Assembly (NCBI GenBank): GCA_965198325.1
Contig: CBDAPE010000013.1
Location: forward strand, 1 to 64,000
DNA from: CBDAPE01 sp965198325
GTDB taxonomy: Bacteria; Pseudomonadota; Alphaproteobacteria; UBA828; JAPUJA01
Length of the DNA: 64,000 nt
Reading direction: 5' to 3'
The notes below the pieces were generated by a model that was not told the DNA's origin, did not search any database, and saw nothing but the letters and a program-made list of their open reading frames with translations. How positions within the stretch are numbered: position 1 is the stretch's first letter; each line of letters starts with the position of its first letter. Made by a program: the position numbers and the translations under genes. Below are positions 41,047 to 50,718 of the stretch, one piece after another.

Positions 41047-43455
41047 TCAAGCGCTGCGCAAACTCCCGCCGGTCGCCTTGGCCACCGCAGCGACGATGGT
41101 CTCGCCGAGGGCATCGATTTCGGCATCCGTGAAGGTATGGTCCGTCGGCTGCAGGCGCACCGCTATGGCGAGGCTCTTCTTGCCCGCCTCGATCCCTTCG
41201 CCGCGGTAGACATCGAACAGTAAGACCGCCTCGATCAGCTTCTTCCCGGCGCCCTTGACAGCGCGAATCACGTCCTGCGCGCCCACCCCCTCATCGACGA
41301 CAAAGGCGAAATCCCGTTCGACCGCCGGGAAGTCCGACGCGTTCAACGCCGGCCGGGCGCGGCCTTTCTTCTGTTTCGTCCGGGGCAGGGCATCCAGCAT
41401 CAGCTCGAAGCCGGCCAGGGGGCCTTCGACGTCGAGCGCGGCCAGAACGCCCGGATGGAGTTCGCCGAAATGGGCCAGCAGGTTTGGCCCCAGCGCCAGT
41501 ACGCCGGACCGGCCCGGATGGTACCAACCGGGCGCTTCCGCACGGACCTGAAGGCCGTCGGTGGCGAGGTCGCATGCCTCGAGCGCCGCCACGACGTCGG
41601 CCTTGGCGTCGAACGCATCGACGGCGCGTGGTGGACCCGTCCAATGGCGCGGGCCGGCCGCACCCCGGCGAACACCGGCGGCGACCCGCGCTTCGCCTTC
41701 AGGCGTGTCGTCGGCGAACTGGGGACCGACCTCGAACAGGGCGACGTCGCTCAAACCCCGGGCGGCGTTGCGTCCGGCGGCGCGCACCAGATTGGGCAGG
41801 ATCGACGGGCGCATGACATCGAGTTCGGCGCTGATCGGGTTGGCCAGGCGCAGCGACCCGGTCGCGCCGCCGAACAGCTCGGCGTCGGCCGCGGACACGA
41901 ACGACCAGGTGACCGTCTCGGCCATGCCGCGCGCGGCCAGCGCGTGCTTGATCCAGCCGGACCGGCGCCACGCGGGATCGAGAGCGGGCCCGGGCGGGCT
42001 CTCTTCGCGGCGCACCGAAACCACGGGAATCCGGTCGTAGCCGTAGACCCGGAGAACCTCTTCGACGAGATCGGCGGCGCCGCCGACATCGGCGCGCCAG
42101 GACGGCGGCTCGACGATCACCTCAGACGCGCCCAGCTCGTCGAGTTGGTACCCCAGCGCTTCGAGGATTCGACCGGCTTCGAGCTCCGTCATCTCGACCC
42201 CGCCCATCCGAGCGACCAGCGAGGTATCGAAATCGATCTGACGGCGCCACTCGGGCACCGCGCCCGCCTCGATCAACGCGCTCGGCTCGCCGCCGCAGAG
42301 CTCCAGGATCAGCCGCGTACCGATTTCGGCGCCGGGAATCGCGAAGGCGGGATCGACGCCCCGCTCGAAGCGGTAACGCGCGTCGGACTCGATAGCCAGC
42401 TCGCGCCCGGTGCGCGCCGTGCGCACAGGATCGAACAGCGCGATCTCGAGCAGGACGTCGGTTGTGTCCGCGGTGCACCCCGTCGACTCCCCGCCCATCA
42501 CGCCGGCGATCGAGAGGACGCCCGTCTCGTCGCCGATTCCCGTCATCTCGTCGTCGAGTTCGTATTCCTTGCCGTCGAGTGCGACCAGCATCCGGCCGCC
42601 GCAGCCGGTGCGCACCCAGAGATCGCCCGAAATCTTCGCGGCGTCGAAGACGTGGGCCGGACGGCCCAGATCGAGAGTGAGCCAGTTGGTAATGTCGACG
42701 AGCGCCGAGATGGGGCGCAGGCCCACGGCGAGCAGACGCTCCTGTAGCCAGGCGGGGCTCGGCCCGTTGGAAACCCCTCGAATCAGCCGGCCGACGAACA
42801 GCGGGCAGGCATCCGCCGTCTCGGGCGGGAAATCGAGCGTGATCGCGATCGGGCTTTCGAAGGCACCGGGCACCGGGCTCGTATCGAGATCCTGGAGGAC
42901 GCCCAGCCCGGCCGCCGCCAGGTCGCGAGCGATGCCGCGCACCCCCAGGCAATCGGCCCGGTTCGGCGTGATCGCAAGATCGATGACCGGATCGCCCAGA
43001 CCCAGCACGTCGGCGAATGGCACACCGACGGGGGCATCGCCGGGTAGCTCGATGACGCTGTCATGGTCGTCGGAGAGGCCCATCTCGCGCTCGGAACACA
43101 GCATGCCGCTGCTCTCGACGCCCCGGATCACACCCTTCTTGAGCTTCATCCCCGTACCCGGAATGACCAGGCCGGCAGCGGCGAACACGCCCTTCATACC
43201 GGCCCGCGCGTTCGGTGCGCCGCAGACCACCTGGATTTTCTCCGTCCCCGTATCGACGACGCAGACCTGGAGCTTGTCGGCATCCGGGTGCTGCTCGGCG
43301 GAGATCACGGACGCGACCGTAAACGGGGCAAGCTGGGCGGCCCGGTCGACGATCCCCTCGACCTCCAGGCCCAGCGCCGTCAGCCGCTCGGCCACCGTCG
43401 CGAGATCCGCGTCGGTCTCGAGATGGCTCTTGAGCCAGGACAGCGTCAGCTTCAT
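41047..43455 (-). CDS. pheT: phenylalanine-tRNA ligase beta subunit
   Basis: 802-residue subunit of the alpha2-beta2 synthetase that charges tRNA-Phe. N-terminal tRNA-binding/EMAP-like domain (VVCGAPNARAG near residue 72), B3/B4 editing region, B5 domain and a C-terminal anticodon-binding ferredoxin-fold domain (PAVERDFAFVVDEGVGAQDV). The ATG at 43455 overlaps the pheS stop (ATGA), normal for this pair. Complete. Confidence 0.97.
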   Translation of the reverse strand: MKLTLSWLKSHLETDADLATVAERLTALGLEVEGIVDRAAQLAPFTVASVISAEQHPDADKLQVCVVDTGTEKIQVVCGAPNARAGMKGVFAAAGLVIPGTGMKLKKGVIRGVESSGMLCSEREMGLSDDHDSVIELPGDAPVGVPFADVLGLGDPVIDLAITPNRADCLGVRGIARDLAAAGLGVLQDLDTSPVPGAFESPIAITLDFPPETADACPLFVGRLIRGVSNGPSPAWLQERLLAVGLRPISALVDITNWLTLDLGRPAHVFDAAKISGDLWVRTGCGGRMLVALDGKEYELDDEMTGIGDETGVLSIAGVMGGESTGCTADTTDVLLEIALFDPVRTARTGRELAIESDARYRFERGVDPAFAIPGAEIGTRLILELCGGEPSALIEAGAVPEWRRQIDFDTSLVARMGGVEMTELEAGRILEALGYQLDELGASEVIVEPPSWRADVGGAADLVEEVLRVYGYDRIPVVSVRREESPPGPALDPAWRRSGWIKHALAARGMAETVTWSFVSAADAELFGGATGSLRLANPISAELDVMRPSILPNLVRAAGRNAARGLSDVALFEVGPQFADDTPEGEARVAAGVRRGAAGPRHWTGPPRAVDAFDAKADVVAALEACDLATDGLQVRAEAPGWYHPGRSGVLALGPNLLAHFGELHPGVLAALDVEGPLAGFELMLDALPRTKQKKGRARPALNASDFPAVERDFAFVVDEGVGAQDVIRAVKGAGKKLIEAVLLFDVYRGEGIEAGKKSLAIAVRLQPTDHTFTDAEIDALGETIVAAVAKATGGSLRSA

Positions 43456-44528
43456 CGCGTCAGGCCTCCCGCGAGCGACGGCAGGTCGAATGCCGAAAAT
43501 CCATAATGGCGCAGCCAGCGCAGGTCGGATTCGAAGAAGGTGCGCAGGTCGGGAATGCCGTATTTCAGCATCGCAACCCGCTCGATGCCGAGCCCGAAGG
43601 CAAATCCCTGATTGTCGTTCGGATCGACACCGACATTCTCGAGCACCCTGGGATGGACCATGCCGCATCCCAGAATCTCCAGCCAGTCACCGCCGGCGCC
43701 GATCCTGAGCTCGCCGCCTGCGCGCGAGCAGGCGACATCCATCTCCGCCGAGGGCTCCGTGAACGGGAAGAAGGAGGGCCGGAAGCGCACGGGCACGTCG
43801 CCGGCCTCGAAGAACGTACGTGCGAAATCTATCAGGCAGCCCTTCAAATGGCCCATATGGGTCGACCGGTCGACCAGCAGGCCCTCGATCTGATGGAACA
43901 TCGGCGTGTGGGTGATGTCGGAATCACAGCGGTAGGCCCGGCCCGGCGCGATGATCCGATAGGGCGGCGGCTTCGCCTGCATGATGCGGATTTGCACGGG
44001 CGAGGTATGGGTGCGCAACACCTTGCGCGATCCGTCGGCGATCTCGGGCAGGTAGAAGGTGTCGTGCATCTGGCGGGCAGGATGCTCGGGTGGAATGTTC
44101 AGCGCCGTGAAATTGTGAAAGTCGTCTTCGATATCGGGACCCTCCGCGACCGAGAACCCCATATCGGCGAAGATCGCAACGAGCTCGTCCGTGACCTGGG
44201 TGATCGGGTGGATCGAGCCCTGCGCGGCAAACCGGGCGGGTTGGGTGACGTCGAGCCGCTCGCCGGCAAGACGCGCGCCGAGGCTGTCGGATTCGAGAAC
44301 GGCACGACGGGCGTCGATCGCCTCGAACAGGTGGGTCTTCAGCGTATTCAACGCCTCGCCGGCGGCCTTGCGCCGATCGGCGTCGAGCGCGCCCAGCCCC
44401 TTCATCAGAAGCGAGACGCGCCCCTTCTTGCCGAGCGCTGCGACCCGTACGGCATCGAGCGCCGCCGGATCGCCGGCCGCGGCAATCTCGCCGAGAATTT
44501 GGCTGCGAAGCTGATCGAGGTCTTCCAT
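43452..44528 (-). CDS. pheS: phenylalanine-tRNA ligase alpha subunit
   Basis: 358-residue catalytic subunit. Coiled-coil N-terminus (MEDLDQLRSQILGEIAAAGD), class II motif 2 around LRTHTSPVQIR and FRPSFFPFTEPSAEMDV, and motif 3 as GLGIERVAMLKYGI. The ATG at 44528 is chosen; an upstream in-frame extension has no family similarity. 40 bases downstream of rplT. Confidence 0.97.
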   Translation of the reverse strand: MEDLDQLRSQILGEIAAAGDPAALDAVRVAALGKKGRVSLLMKGLGALDADRRKAAGEALNTLKTHLFEAIDARRAVLESDSLGARLAGERLDVTQPARFAAQGSIHPITQVTDELVAIFADMGFSVAEGPDIEDDFHNFTALNIPPEHPARQMHDTFYLPEIADGSRKVLRTHTSPVQIRIMQAKPPPYRIIAPGRAYRCDSDITHTPMFHQIEGLLVDRSTHMGHLKGCLIDFARTFFEAGDVPVRFRPSFFPFTEPSAEMDVACSRAGGELRIGAGGDWLEILGCGMVHPRVLENVGVDPNDNQGFAFGLGIERVAMLKYGIPDLRTFFESDLRWLRHYGFSAFDLPSLAGGLTR

Positions 44529-44568
44529 ACGCCTACCCCTTCCGGCGGCGGTCCGGCCGGATCGCGGC

Positions 44569-44934
44569 TCAGTCGGAGGCGGCGAGCGCAGCCTGGGCCT
44601 TAGCAACCACCTCCTTGAATGCGTCGGGCTCGCGCACCGCGAGGTCGGCGAGCACCTTGCGGTCGATCGCGACACCGGCCTTCGACAGGCCGTTGATCAG
44701 TTTCGCGTAGGTGAGCCCGTGCTCACGCGCCGCGGCGTTGATCCGCTGGATCCACAGCGAGCGGAAACTGCGTTTCCGGTTGCGCCGGTCGCGATAGGCG
44801 TATTGCAACCCCTTCTCGACCCGTTCGATACCGATCCGGAAGGTATTCTTCGACCGGCCCCGGTAACCGGACGCGCGCTCCAGAATCTTCTTGTGGCGGG
44901 CGTGTTTGGTGACGCCGCGTTTGACCCGTGCCAT
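44569..44934 (-). CDS. rplT: 50S ribosomal protein L20
   Basis: 121 residues, strongly basic, beginning MARVKRGVTKHARHKKILER. Binds 23S rRNA early in 50S assembly and in many bacteria represses its own operon. Twelve bases after rpmI. Complete. Confidence 0.98.
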   Translation of the reverse strand: MARVKRGVTKHARHKKILERASGYRGRSKNTFRIGIERVEKGLQYAYRDRRNRKRSFRSLWIQRINAAAREHGLTYAKLINGLSKAGVAIDRKVLADLAVREPDAFKEVVAKAQAALAASD

Positions 44935-44946
44935 GGCGCGACTCCT

Positions 44947-45144
44947 CTACCGGTAAGGCAGGAACTTGGCGACGATCCGTTGATCCGCCGCCGCCATGAC
45001 CGCCGTGCGCCGGTGCGCCCGCTTAACCTTCTTGGCTTTCTTGGAGAGGAAGTGCCGGTGACCCGCATGGTTGCGCAGGATCTTGCCGGTTCCGGTCGTG
45101 CGGAATCGCTTCTTGGCTCCGCTCTTGCTCTTGAGCTTAGGCAT
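44947..45144 (-). CDS. rpmI: 50S ribosomal protein L35
   Basis: 65 residues, starting MPKLKSKSGAKKRFRTTGTG, the standard L35 start. An upstream in-frame ATG would add 20 unrelated residues and is rejected. Pairs with rplT. Confidence 0.98.
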   Translation of the reverse strand: MPKLKSKSGAKKRFRTTGTGKILRNHAGHRHFLSKKAKKVKRAHRRTAVMAAADQRIVAKFLPYR

Positions 45145-45325
45145 TTTCTCGACCTCCAGATCCCGCAGGCCGCGGGGCGTGAGACGGGCTGGACGGCTGG
45201 ACATGCCATGGGCCGGACCGTCCGCTTGGGAAGGCCCGGTTTATAACGAGGGACGGGGACGAATGCAAGGCTGGCCGCCGACCGAGGGCGCCGCCTGAAG
45301 CAATTCGGAACGATCCTGAATCGGG

Positions 45326-45769
45326 TTAGTCTTCGAGCTCTTCGGGCAAGCCGCTGCGCAGCCAGTGATTGACGCGCTGGCGCAGGCGATCGGGTGTGAA
45401 GGGCTTGATCAGATAATCGTTTCCTTCGGCACCGAGGCCCCGGGCGACATCTTCGGGACTATTGAGCGCGGTGAGGAAGACGATCGGCATGCGCATAAGC
45501 GGAAATTCCGCCCGGATGCGCCGGCAGGTCTCGTAACCGTCCATCTCGGGCATCATGACGTCCAGCAGGATCAATTTCGGGTGGATCCGGTAGAGCAGCC
45601 GGAGCGCATCCGCCCCGTTTGCGGGCCCCAGGAATGTATGCCCCATGACTTCGACGATCTCTCGGATCAAGCGCATGTTCACGGGGTCGTCATCGACCCC
45701 GAGAATCAGCGAGCCCTCGCGCGTTACCGGTGTTTGCAATGCAGCCGCGTTATCCACGTTTCCCCTCAA
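45326..45769 (-). CDS. stand-alone response regulator (receiver domain only)
   Basis: CheY-like protein of 147 residues with one receiver domain and no output domain. Acidic pocket DDD at 26-28, phospho-acceptor Asp70 (LLDVMMPEMDGYE), switch Thr100 and Lys122 (YLIKPF). It would pass phosphate or bind a partner rather than DNA. It lies between infC and rpmI, an unusual place, with 181 and 165 non-coding bases on its two sides, so it likely has its own promoter. No histidine kinase in the window. Confidence 0.92.
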   Translation of the reverse strand: MRGNVDNAAALQTPVTREGSLILGVDDDPVNMRLIREIVEVMGHTFLGPANGADALRLLYRIHPKLILLDVMMPEMDGYETCRRIRAEFPLMRMPIVFLTALNSPEDVARGLGAEGNDYLIKPFTPDRLRQRVNHWLRSGLPEELED

Positions 45770-45934
45770 ACGTAAACATTCCGCCCCCGCTTCATCCCCG
45801 ATAGAGGCCGGGGCTTACAAGCGTCTTGAGGACCAATTCTTAGTTCAAAAAGATTAACAGGATTGTAACAGGCGGTAACAATTTCGCGGTGCTGCGGATC
45901 GACGGGCCGCCCCGGAAATAAGCGGCTTGCGCTG

Positions 45935-46471
45935 TTATTTTCGGGCCACGACCATAGTCATCTGACGGCCTTCCAGCTTGGGCATCTGCTCGACCTTTGC
46001 CAGCTCCTCCAGCTCCTCCTGGACGCGCATCAGGACCTCCAAGCCACGATCCTGGTGAGCCATCTCCCGGCCTCTAAACCGCATAGTAACCTTGACCTTG
46101 TCGCCGTCGGTCAGGAACCGGACGATATTGCGCATCTTGACCGCGTAATCGGCGATTTCGATGCCCGGTCGCATCTTAATTTCCTTGACGTCGATGGTCT
46201 TCTGCTTCTTTCGGGCTTCGTTGGCGCGTTTCTGCGCCTCATACTTGTAGCGCCCGTAATCCATGATCTTGCAGACGGGTGGATCGGTGTTCGGCGACAC
46301 CTCGACGAGGTCGAGGCCAGCTTCCACGGCTTTTTCGATTGCTTCCTGGGTGTTGACCACGCCGAGGTTGTCCCCGTTTTCGTCGATCAGCCGAACATCC
46401 GGCGTGGTGATGAATTCATTCGCGCGGGGCCCATCCCGCGACGGCGGTACGGTTGACGTGTGCCTAACGAT
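45935..46471 (-). CDS. infC: translation initiation factor IF-3, probable AUC start
   Basis: 178 residues by the start proposed here. From a GTG at 46360 the protein would lack the first ~37 residues of IF-3; the frame continues upstream through RDGPRANEFITTPDVRLIDE, the normal N-terminal domain. No ATG, GTG or TTG exists at its beginning, but an ATC at 46471-46469 has AAGGGAGAG (46486-46478) eight bases before it. Rare start codons are a known feature of infC, which IF-3 uses for autoregulation. IF-3 keeps 30S subunits free and proofreads initiation. 50 bases downstream of thrS. Confidence 0.93.
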   Translation of the reverse strand: MVRHTSTVPPSRDGPRANEFITTPDVRLIDENGDNLGVVNTQEAIEKAVEAGLDLVEVSPNTDPPVCKIMDYGRYKYEAQKRANEARKKQKTIDVKEIKMRPGIEIADYAVKMRNIVRFLTDGDKVKVTMRFRGREMAHQDRGLEVLMRVQEELEELAKVEQMPKLEGRQMTMVVARK

Positions 46472-46486
46472 GCGACGCTCTCCCTT
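46469..46486 (-). promoter_or_regulatory. infC ribosome binding site and rare AUC start
   Basis: On the minus strand: AAGGGAGAG, seven to eight spacer bases, then ATC. The arrangement decides the start and predicts IF-3 feedback control. Confidence 0.7.
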
Positions 46487-46520
46487 TCAATTTAACCGCA
46501 AGCCGACGGTGCCCCTCGTG

Positions 46521-48431
46521 TCAGCCCAAAGGCCCCGTCGCTTCGTCGGCCAGTCTAGCCACCGCCTCTTCGAGCGCAAGCGATTCTTGATCCTTCGATC
46601 CCAACCGGCGAATCGAAACCGTGCGGTCTTCGGCCTCGCGCCCGCCGATCGCCAGGATGACCGGCATCTTGGACACCGAATGGTGACGCACTTTGTAGCC
46701 GATCTTCTCATTCTCTAAATCGAGCACAATCCGCAAGCCGGCCGCCTCGAGCGCCCGGGCTACTTCGCGTGCGTAGACGTCGCTCTCGCCGGTAATCGTC
46801 GCAACCACGATTTGCTCGGGCGCAAGCCAAAGCGGGAAATTGCCCGCATAGTGCTCGATCAGTATGCCCGTGAAGCGTTCGAGCGAACCCAGAATCGTGC
46901 GATGGAGCATGACGGGCCGATGTTTCGCTCCGTCCTCGCCGACATACGCGGCATCGAGCCGTTCGGGCAGGACGAAATCGACCTGGAGCGTACCGCACTG
47001 CCACTCGCGTCCGATGACGTCGCGCAGGACGAATTCAAGCTTCGGGCCGTAGAAAGCGCCTTCGCCCGGATTGAGCGAATAGTCGAGCCCCGCCTCCTCG
47101 CAGGCCTCCTTGAGGGCCGCCTCGGCACGATCCCAGACTTCGTCGGCGCCAGCCCGGGTCTCGGGCCGGTCCGCGAACTTGACATGGACATCGTCAAAGC
47201 CCAGGTCGGCGTAAACGGAGCGCAGAAGGTCGCAAAAGGCCTTGGTCTCCGGCGTGATCTGAGCCTCGGTACAAAATATGTGGGCGTCGTCCTGGGTGAA
47301 GGAGCGAACGCGCATCAGACCGTGCAACGCACCAGACGGCTCGTTGCGCATGCAGGCGCCGAATTCGGCCATGCGCAGAGGCAGATCGCGATAGCTCTTG
47401 ATGCCTTGACGATAGATCTGGACATGGCAGGGGCAGTTCATCGGCTTGAGCGCCAAAACCTTCTCCTCGGATTCGGCGGTGAACATATGCTCGCGAAATT
47501 TTTCCCAATGGCCCGACGTCTCCCACAGGGAGCGGTCGACGAGCTGGGGCGTGTTGACCTCGATGTAGCCTGCCCCATCGAGCCGACGACGAATGTAATC
47601 CTCGAGGATGAGGTAGAGGGTCCAGCCCCTGGGATGCCAGAAGATCGAACCGGCCGCCTCCTCCTGGATGTGGAACAGCTCCATCTCCCGGCCGAGCCGG
47701 CGATGGTCGCGTTTCTCTGCTTCCTCCAGGCGGTGCAGGTAGGCTCCGAGCTGTTTCTGATCGGGCCAGGCCGTGCCGTAGATCCGCTGGAGCATCTCGT
47801 TTCGGGAATCGCCGCGCCAATAGGCGCCCGCCAGCTTGGTCAGCTTGAAGGCGCCCATCCGGCCGGTCGATGGCAGGTGGGGACCGCGACAAAGATCGAC
47901 GAACTCGCCCTGGCGGTACAGGGTAATGACCTCGTCGGCGGGCAAGTCCGCTATGATCTGAGCCTTGTAGTGCTCTCCAATGCTCTTGAAATACTCGATC
48001 GCCGCGTCGCGCTCCCAGACCTCCCGGATGATCGGTTCGTCGCGCCCGACGATCTCGTGCATGCGCGTTTCGAGCTGTTCCAGATCTTCGGGCGTAAATG
48101 GCGTATTCCGGGCGAAGTCGTAGTAGAACCCGTTATCGATCGCCGGCCCGATGGTGACCTGGACCTCCGGAAAGATTTCCTTCGCCGCCTCGGCCAGGAT
48201 GTGCGCAGCGTCATGGCGCAGCAGCTCAAGTCCATCGGGGTTCTTGGCCGTAATGATCTCGACGGCCGCATCGCTTTCGATGGGCCGTGTCAAATCGATC
48301 AGTACGCCGTCGACCCGAGCCGCGAACGCGGCTTTGGCCAGACCGGGCCCAATCGATTCGGCAAGCTCGGCACCGGTGACCGGGCCCTCGAAGGATTTTA
48401 CGCTACCGTCGGGGAGAGTTATCGCTACCAT
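46521..48431 (-). CDS. thrS: threonine-tRNA ligase
   Basis: 636 residues: TGS domain (MVAITLPDGSVKSFEGPVTG), editing domain (HDAAHILAEAAKEIFPEVQV), class II core with the zinc Cys in MNCPCHVQIY and His in DDAHIFC, motif 3 region and a C-terminal anticodon domain. Normal length. Heads the thrS-infC-rpmI-rplT-pheST block, in the usual order apart from the inserted response regulator. Confidence 0.98.
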   Translation of the reverse strand: MVAITLPDGSVKSFEGPVTGAELAESIGPGLAKAAFAARVDGVLIDLTRPIESDAAVEIITAKNPDGLELLRHDAAHILAEAAKEIFPEVQVTIGPAIDNGFYYDFARNTPFTPEDLEQLETRMHEIVGRDEPIIREVWERDAAIEYFKSIGEHYKAQIIADLPADEVITLYRQGEFVDLCRGPHLPSTGRMGAFKLTKLAGAYWRGDSRNEMLQRIYGTAWPDQKQLGAYLHRLEEAEKRDHRRLGREMELFHIQEEAAGSIFWHPRGWTLYLILEDYIRRRLDGAGYIEVNTPQLVDRSLWETSGHWEKFREHMFTAESEEKVLALKPMNCPCHVQIYRQGIKSYRDLPLRMAEFGACMRNEPSGALHGLMRVRSFTQDDAHIFCTEAQITPETKAFCDLLRSVYADLGFDDVHVKFADRPETRAGADEVWDRAEAALKEACEEAGLDYSLNPGEGAFYGPKLEFVLRDVIGREWQCGTLQVDFVLPERLDAAYVGEDGAKHRPVMLHRTILGSLERFTGILIEHYAGNFPLWLAPEQIVVATITGESDVYAREVARALEAAGLRIVLDLENEKIGYKVRHHSVSKMPVILAIGGREAEDRTVSIRRLGSKDQESLALEEAVARLADEATGPLG

Positions 48432-48503
48432 CGGAGCTGTTTTCGCAGAATCATAGTTAACAAAACTTAAGGACGCGGCACTCTAAAGCCAAGCGTGCGA
48501 CTG

Positions 48504-49460
48504 TCAACGCCGGCCCGCCGGCATTGCGAGCCTCTCCATATCCCGCGACGGCCATGCCGCCTCGACCGATTCGAGATCGAGCGCCGAGAGAGCGTCTGCG
48601 CGCAGGATTTTGACGACCGCGCCCCGCGGCCGGCACAGGGCCGGGTCGGACTCCCCGGAGAACAGCACGAGGCAGGGGCAGCTGACTGCGGCGACCAGGT
48701 GCATCGGCCCGGTATCGTTTCCCAGCGCACCGGCCGCCTGACGGGCGAGGCCTGCGATGTCGCGAAGATCCGTTTGCCCGGCGAGATCGACGACGCGGGG
48801 CGCCGCCGCGACAATTTGGTCGAACAGGGTGCGCTCGGTCTTTGTACCGAGGAGAACCGGCGTGATCCCGTGCTCGACCAACCACCGCGCGAAGCCGGCA
48901 TAGCCGGCCACGGGCCAGCGCTTGGCCGGACGATGCGCCGCGCCGCCCGGCACCAAAAGGGCCAATGGCGGAGTCAGCCCGAAGCGGGTGACATCAGCAT
49001 CGAGCCAGGACAAGTCGGGCGACAACGGCTCCGGAAGTCCCGCCGTCACCAGCTGCTCGGTCTGGCGTTCGAGCGTATGCATGAAATCGCGCCGCGGGTT
49101 CGCGTGCGGGTGCGAACATCCGGCCGCAATGCCCGACCATTCGGGCCGGGCGCGGCGCCGGAAGAGACGGAAATAGGCCGCCGAGCGATCGGAGGTCTGC
49201 AGATCGTAGACTCGATCAAACGCGGCGCCACGCAGGCGTTGACGAAATGCAAGCCACGCCCCGATTTGGAACGGTGAGGGTCGGTCATCGATCCAGATCT
49301 CGTCGAAATAGCCGCTCTGGCGTGCGAGCGATGCATAAGGCGCCGTCGTCAGCAGAGTGACGTGATCGCGGGCGTGATGGCGGCGGATCGCTTCGAACGG
49401 ACCGAGCGCAAGGACTATGTCGCCCAGCGCGCTCAACTTGATGACCAGGATGCGCCTCAC
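48504..49460 (-). CDS. glycosyltransferase family 9 (heptosyltransferase-like)
   Basis: 318-residue GT-B enzyme that probably adds a heptose or related sugar to the lipopolysaccharide core on the cytoplasmic face. Starts RILVIKLSALGDIVLALGPF; donor-site segments are LLVPGGAAHRPAKRWPVAGY and GNDTGPMHLVAAV. The GTG at 49460 overlaps the stop of the upstream glycosyltransferase (GTGA), so the pair is co-translated. The exact core position is unknown. Confidence 0.88.
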   Translation of the reverse strand: MRRILVIKLSALGDIVLALGPFEAIRRHHARDHVTLLTTAPYASLARQSGYFDEIWIDDRPSPFQIGAWLAFRQRLRGAAFDRVYDLQTSDRSAAYFRLFRRRARPEWSGIAAGCSHPHANPRRDFMHTLERQTEQLVTAGLPEPLSPDLSWLDADVTRFGLTPPLALLVPGGAAHRPAKRWPVAGYAGFARWLVEHGITPVLLGTKTERTLFDQIVAAAPRVVDLAGQTDLRDIAGLARQAAGALGNDTGPMHLVAAVSCPCLVLFSGESDPALCRPRGAVVKILRADALSALDLESVEAAWPSRDMERLAMPAGRR

Positions 49461-50650
49461 GGTTCCGCCGTCCCATCCAACTCGAGAAGCTCTCGATAGA
49501 CCTCGAGGGTTCGCATGCACATCGCCTCGACAGTGAAATGGGTGCGCACGTGGTCGCTTGACCGGGCCGCCAGTCGAGTGCGCTCGTCCAGGCCGAGCGA
49601 GAGGGCCCCGTCGAGAGCCCGTGCCATTTCATCCGCGGAGCCCGGTGATACCAGCCAGCCGATATCGCCCGACTTGATCGTTTCCGAAGCGCCGCCATGA
49701 TCCGTGGCGATTACGGGCCGACCCATTGCCTGCGCCTCGAGGATCGTACGGCCGAACGATTCCGGTTTTGTAGATGCTGAGACGACGACGTCGGCCAGCA
49801 TGTAAGCTGCCGGCATATCAGCGCAATCCCCGACGATCCGGACGATGCCGGAGATGCCGAGGCGTTCAATCTTCTGCTCCAGCCGCGTGCGGACTCCGCC
49901 ATGATGTTCCTGCTCACCGACCAGGACGCAGCACAAATCACGACGGCCAAGCTTTGCGACAGCTTCGATCATGACGTCCTGGCCCTTCCAGGATGTCAAG
50001 CGCCCGGGCAGCATCACGACCGGCACGCCGTCTGGCAAACGCCAAGTCGCCGCCAAAGTGGCGATCCGCTCCTGATTGATCTTCTCGGGATCGAATCGGC
50101 GAATATCGACGCCACGCGGGATCAGCCGCAGGCGCTCCGCGGGTGCCTCGTAGCGATCGACAACATGGTTGTGGATGAATCTGGAGGCGATGATCACCCG
50201 TTCGCCCCGCACCATGACGGAGTTATAGAGCCGCTTGAGCGCACCGCCCCCGAAGTAGGTGCCGTGGTACGTCGTCATGAAGTGACGCCCCGTGCGCCGT
50301 GCGGCGAAATAGCCGCTCCAGGCCGGTGCCCGCGAACGCGCATGAACGATGTCTACACCGGCCTCGGCAATCACCTTTGAAAGCCGGCCGATATTTCGGT
50401 AGATGACCACCGCGTTCTTGCGTTCCAGCGGCAGGCGGTAATGCTGCGCGCCCACGCGTGCAAGCTGGTGCTCGAGCTGTCCGCCAGCAGAAGCGACGAG
50501 CGACGTCCAGCCCGCCTCAGCGATAGCCGTGGCGATTTCAAGCGTGCCGCGCTCGACCCCGCCCGACTCGAAGCGTGGCAAAATTTGGAGGATGACCGGC
50601 GGGCGGCCTTCTGGGTTACCGGTCGACGTGCTAAGCTCGGACCTCACCAA
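49457..50650 (-). CDS. glycosyltransferase family 4
   Basis: 397-residue retaining GT-B glycosyltransferase for envelope glycans or LPS. N-terminal acceptor domain with the LPRFESGGVERGTLEIA loop; donor domain with VVMLPGRLTSWKGQDVMIEA and the E-x7-E element in PESFGRTILEAQAMGRPVIA. Divergent from the hydrolase gene with 68 bases between starts, and upstream of the GT9 gene. Confidence 0.9.
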   Translation of the reverse strand: MVRSELSTSTGNPEGRPPVILQILPRFESGGVERGTLEIATAIAEAGWTSLVASAGGQLEHQLARVGAQHYRLPLERKNAVVIYRNIGRLSKVIAEAGVDIVHARSRAPAWSGYFAARRTGRHFMTTYHGTYFGGGALKRLYNSVMVRGERVIIASRFIHNHVVDRYEAPAERLRLIPRGVDIRRFDPEKINQERIATLAATWRLPDGVPVVMLPGRLTSWKGQDVMIEAVAKLGRRDLCCVLVGEQEHHGGVRTRLEQKIERLGISGIVRIVGDCADMPAAYMLADVVVSASTKPESFGRTILEAQAMGRPVIATDHGGASETIKSGDIGWLVSPGSADEMARALDGALSLGLDERTRLAARSSDHVRTHFTVEAMCMRTLEVYRELLELDGTAEP

Positions 50651-50718
50651 CGCAAGCGAACCCGTCCCGACATGGATCCCTCATCCTCCCGACGAATACG
50701 TCGTCGCCCCGCCCCGAA

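Noticed and set aside
41455..42747. 430-codon plus-strand frame opposite pheT, with a similar one opposite pheS at 43506-44603
   Set aside because: High GC makes antisense frames stay open; pheS and pheT are unambiguous.
46812..48470. 552-codon plus-strand frame opposite thrS
   Set aside because: Shadow of threonyl-tRNA synthetase; no recognisable domain.
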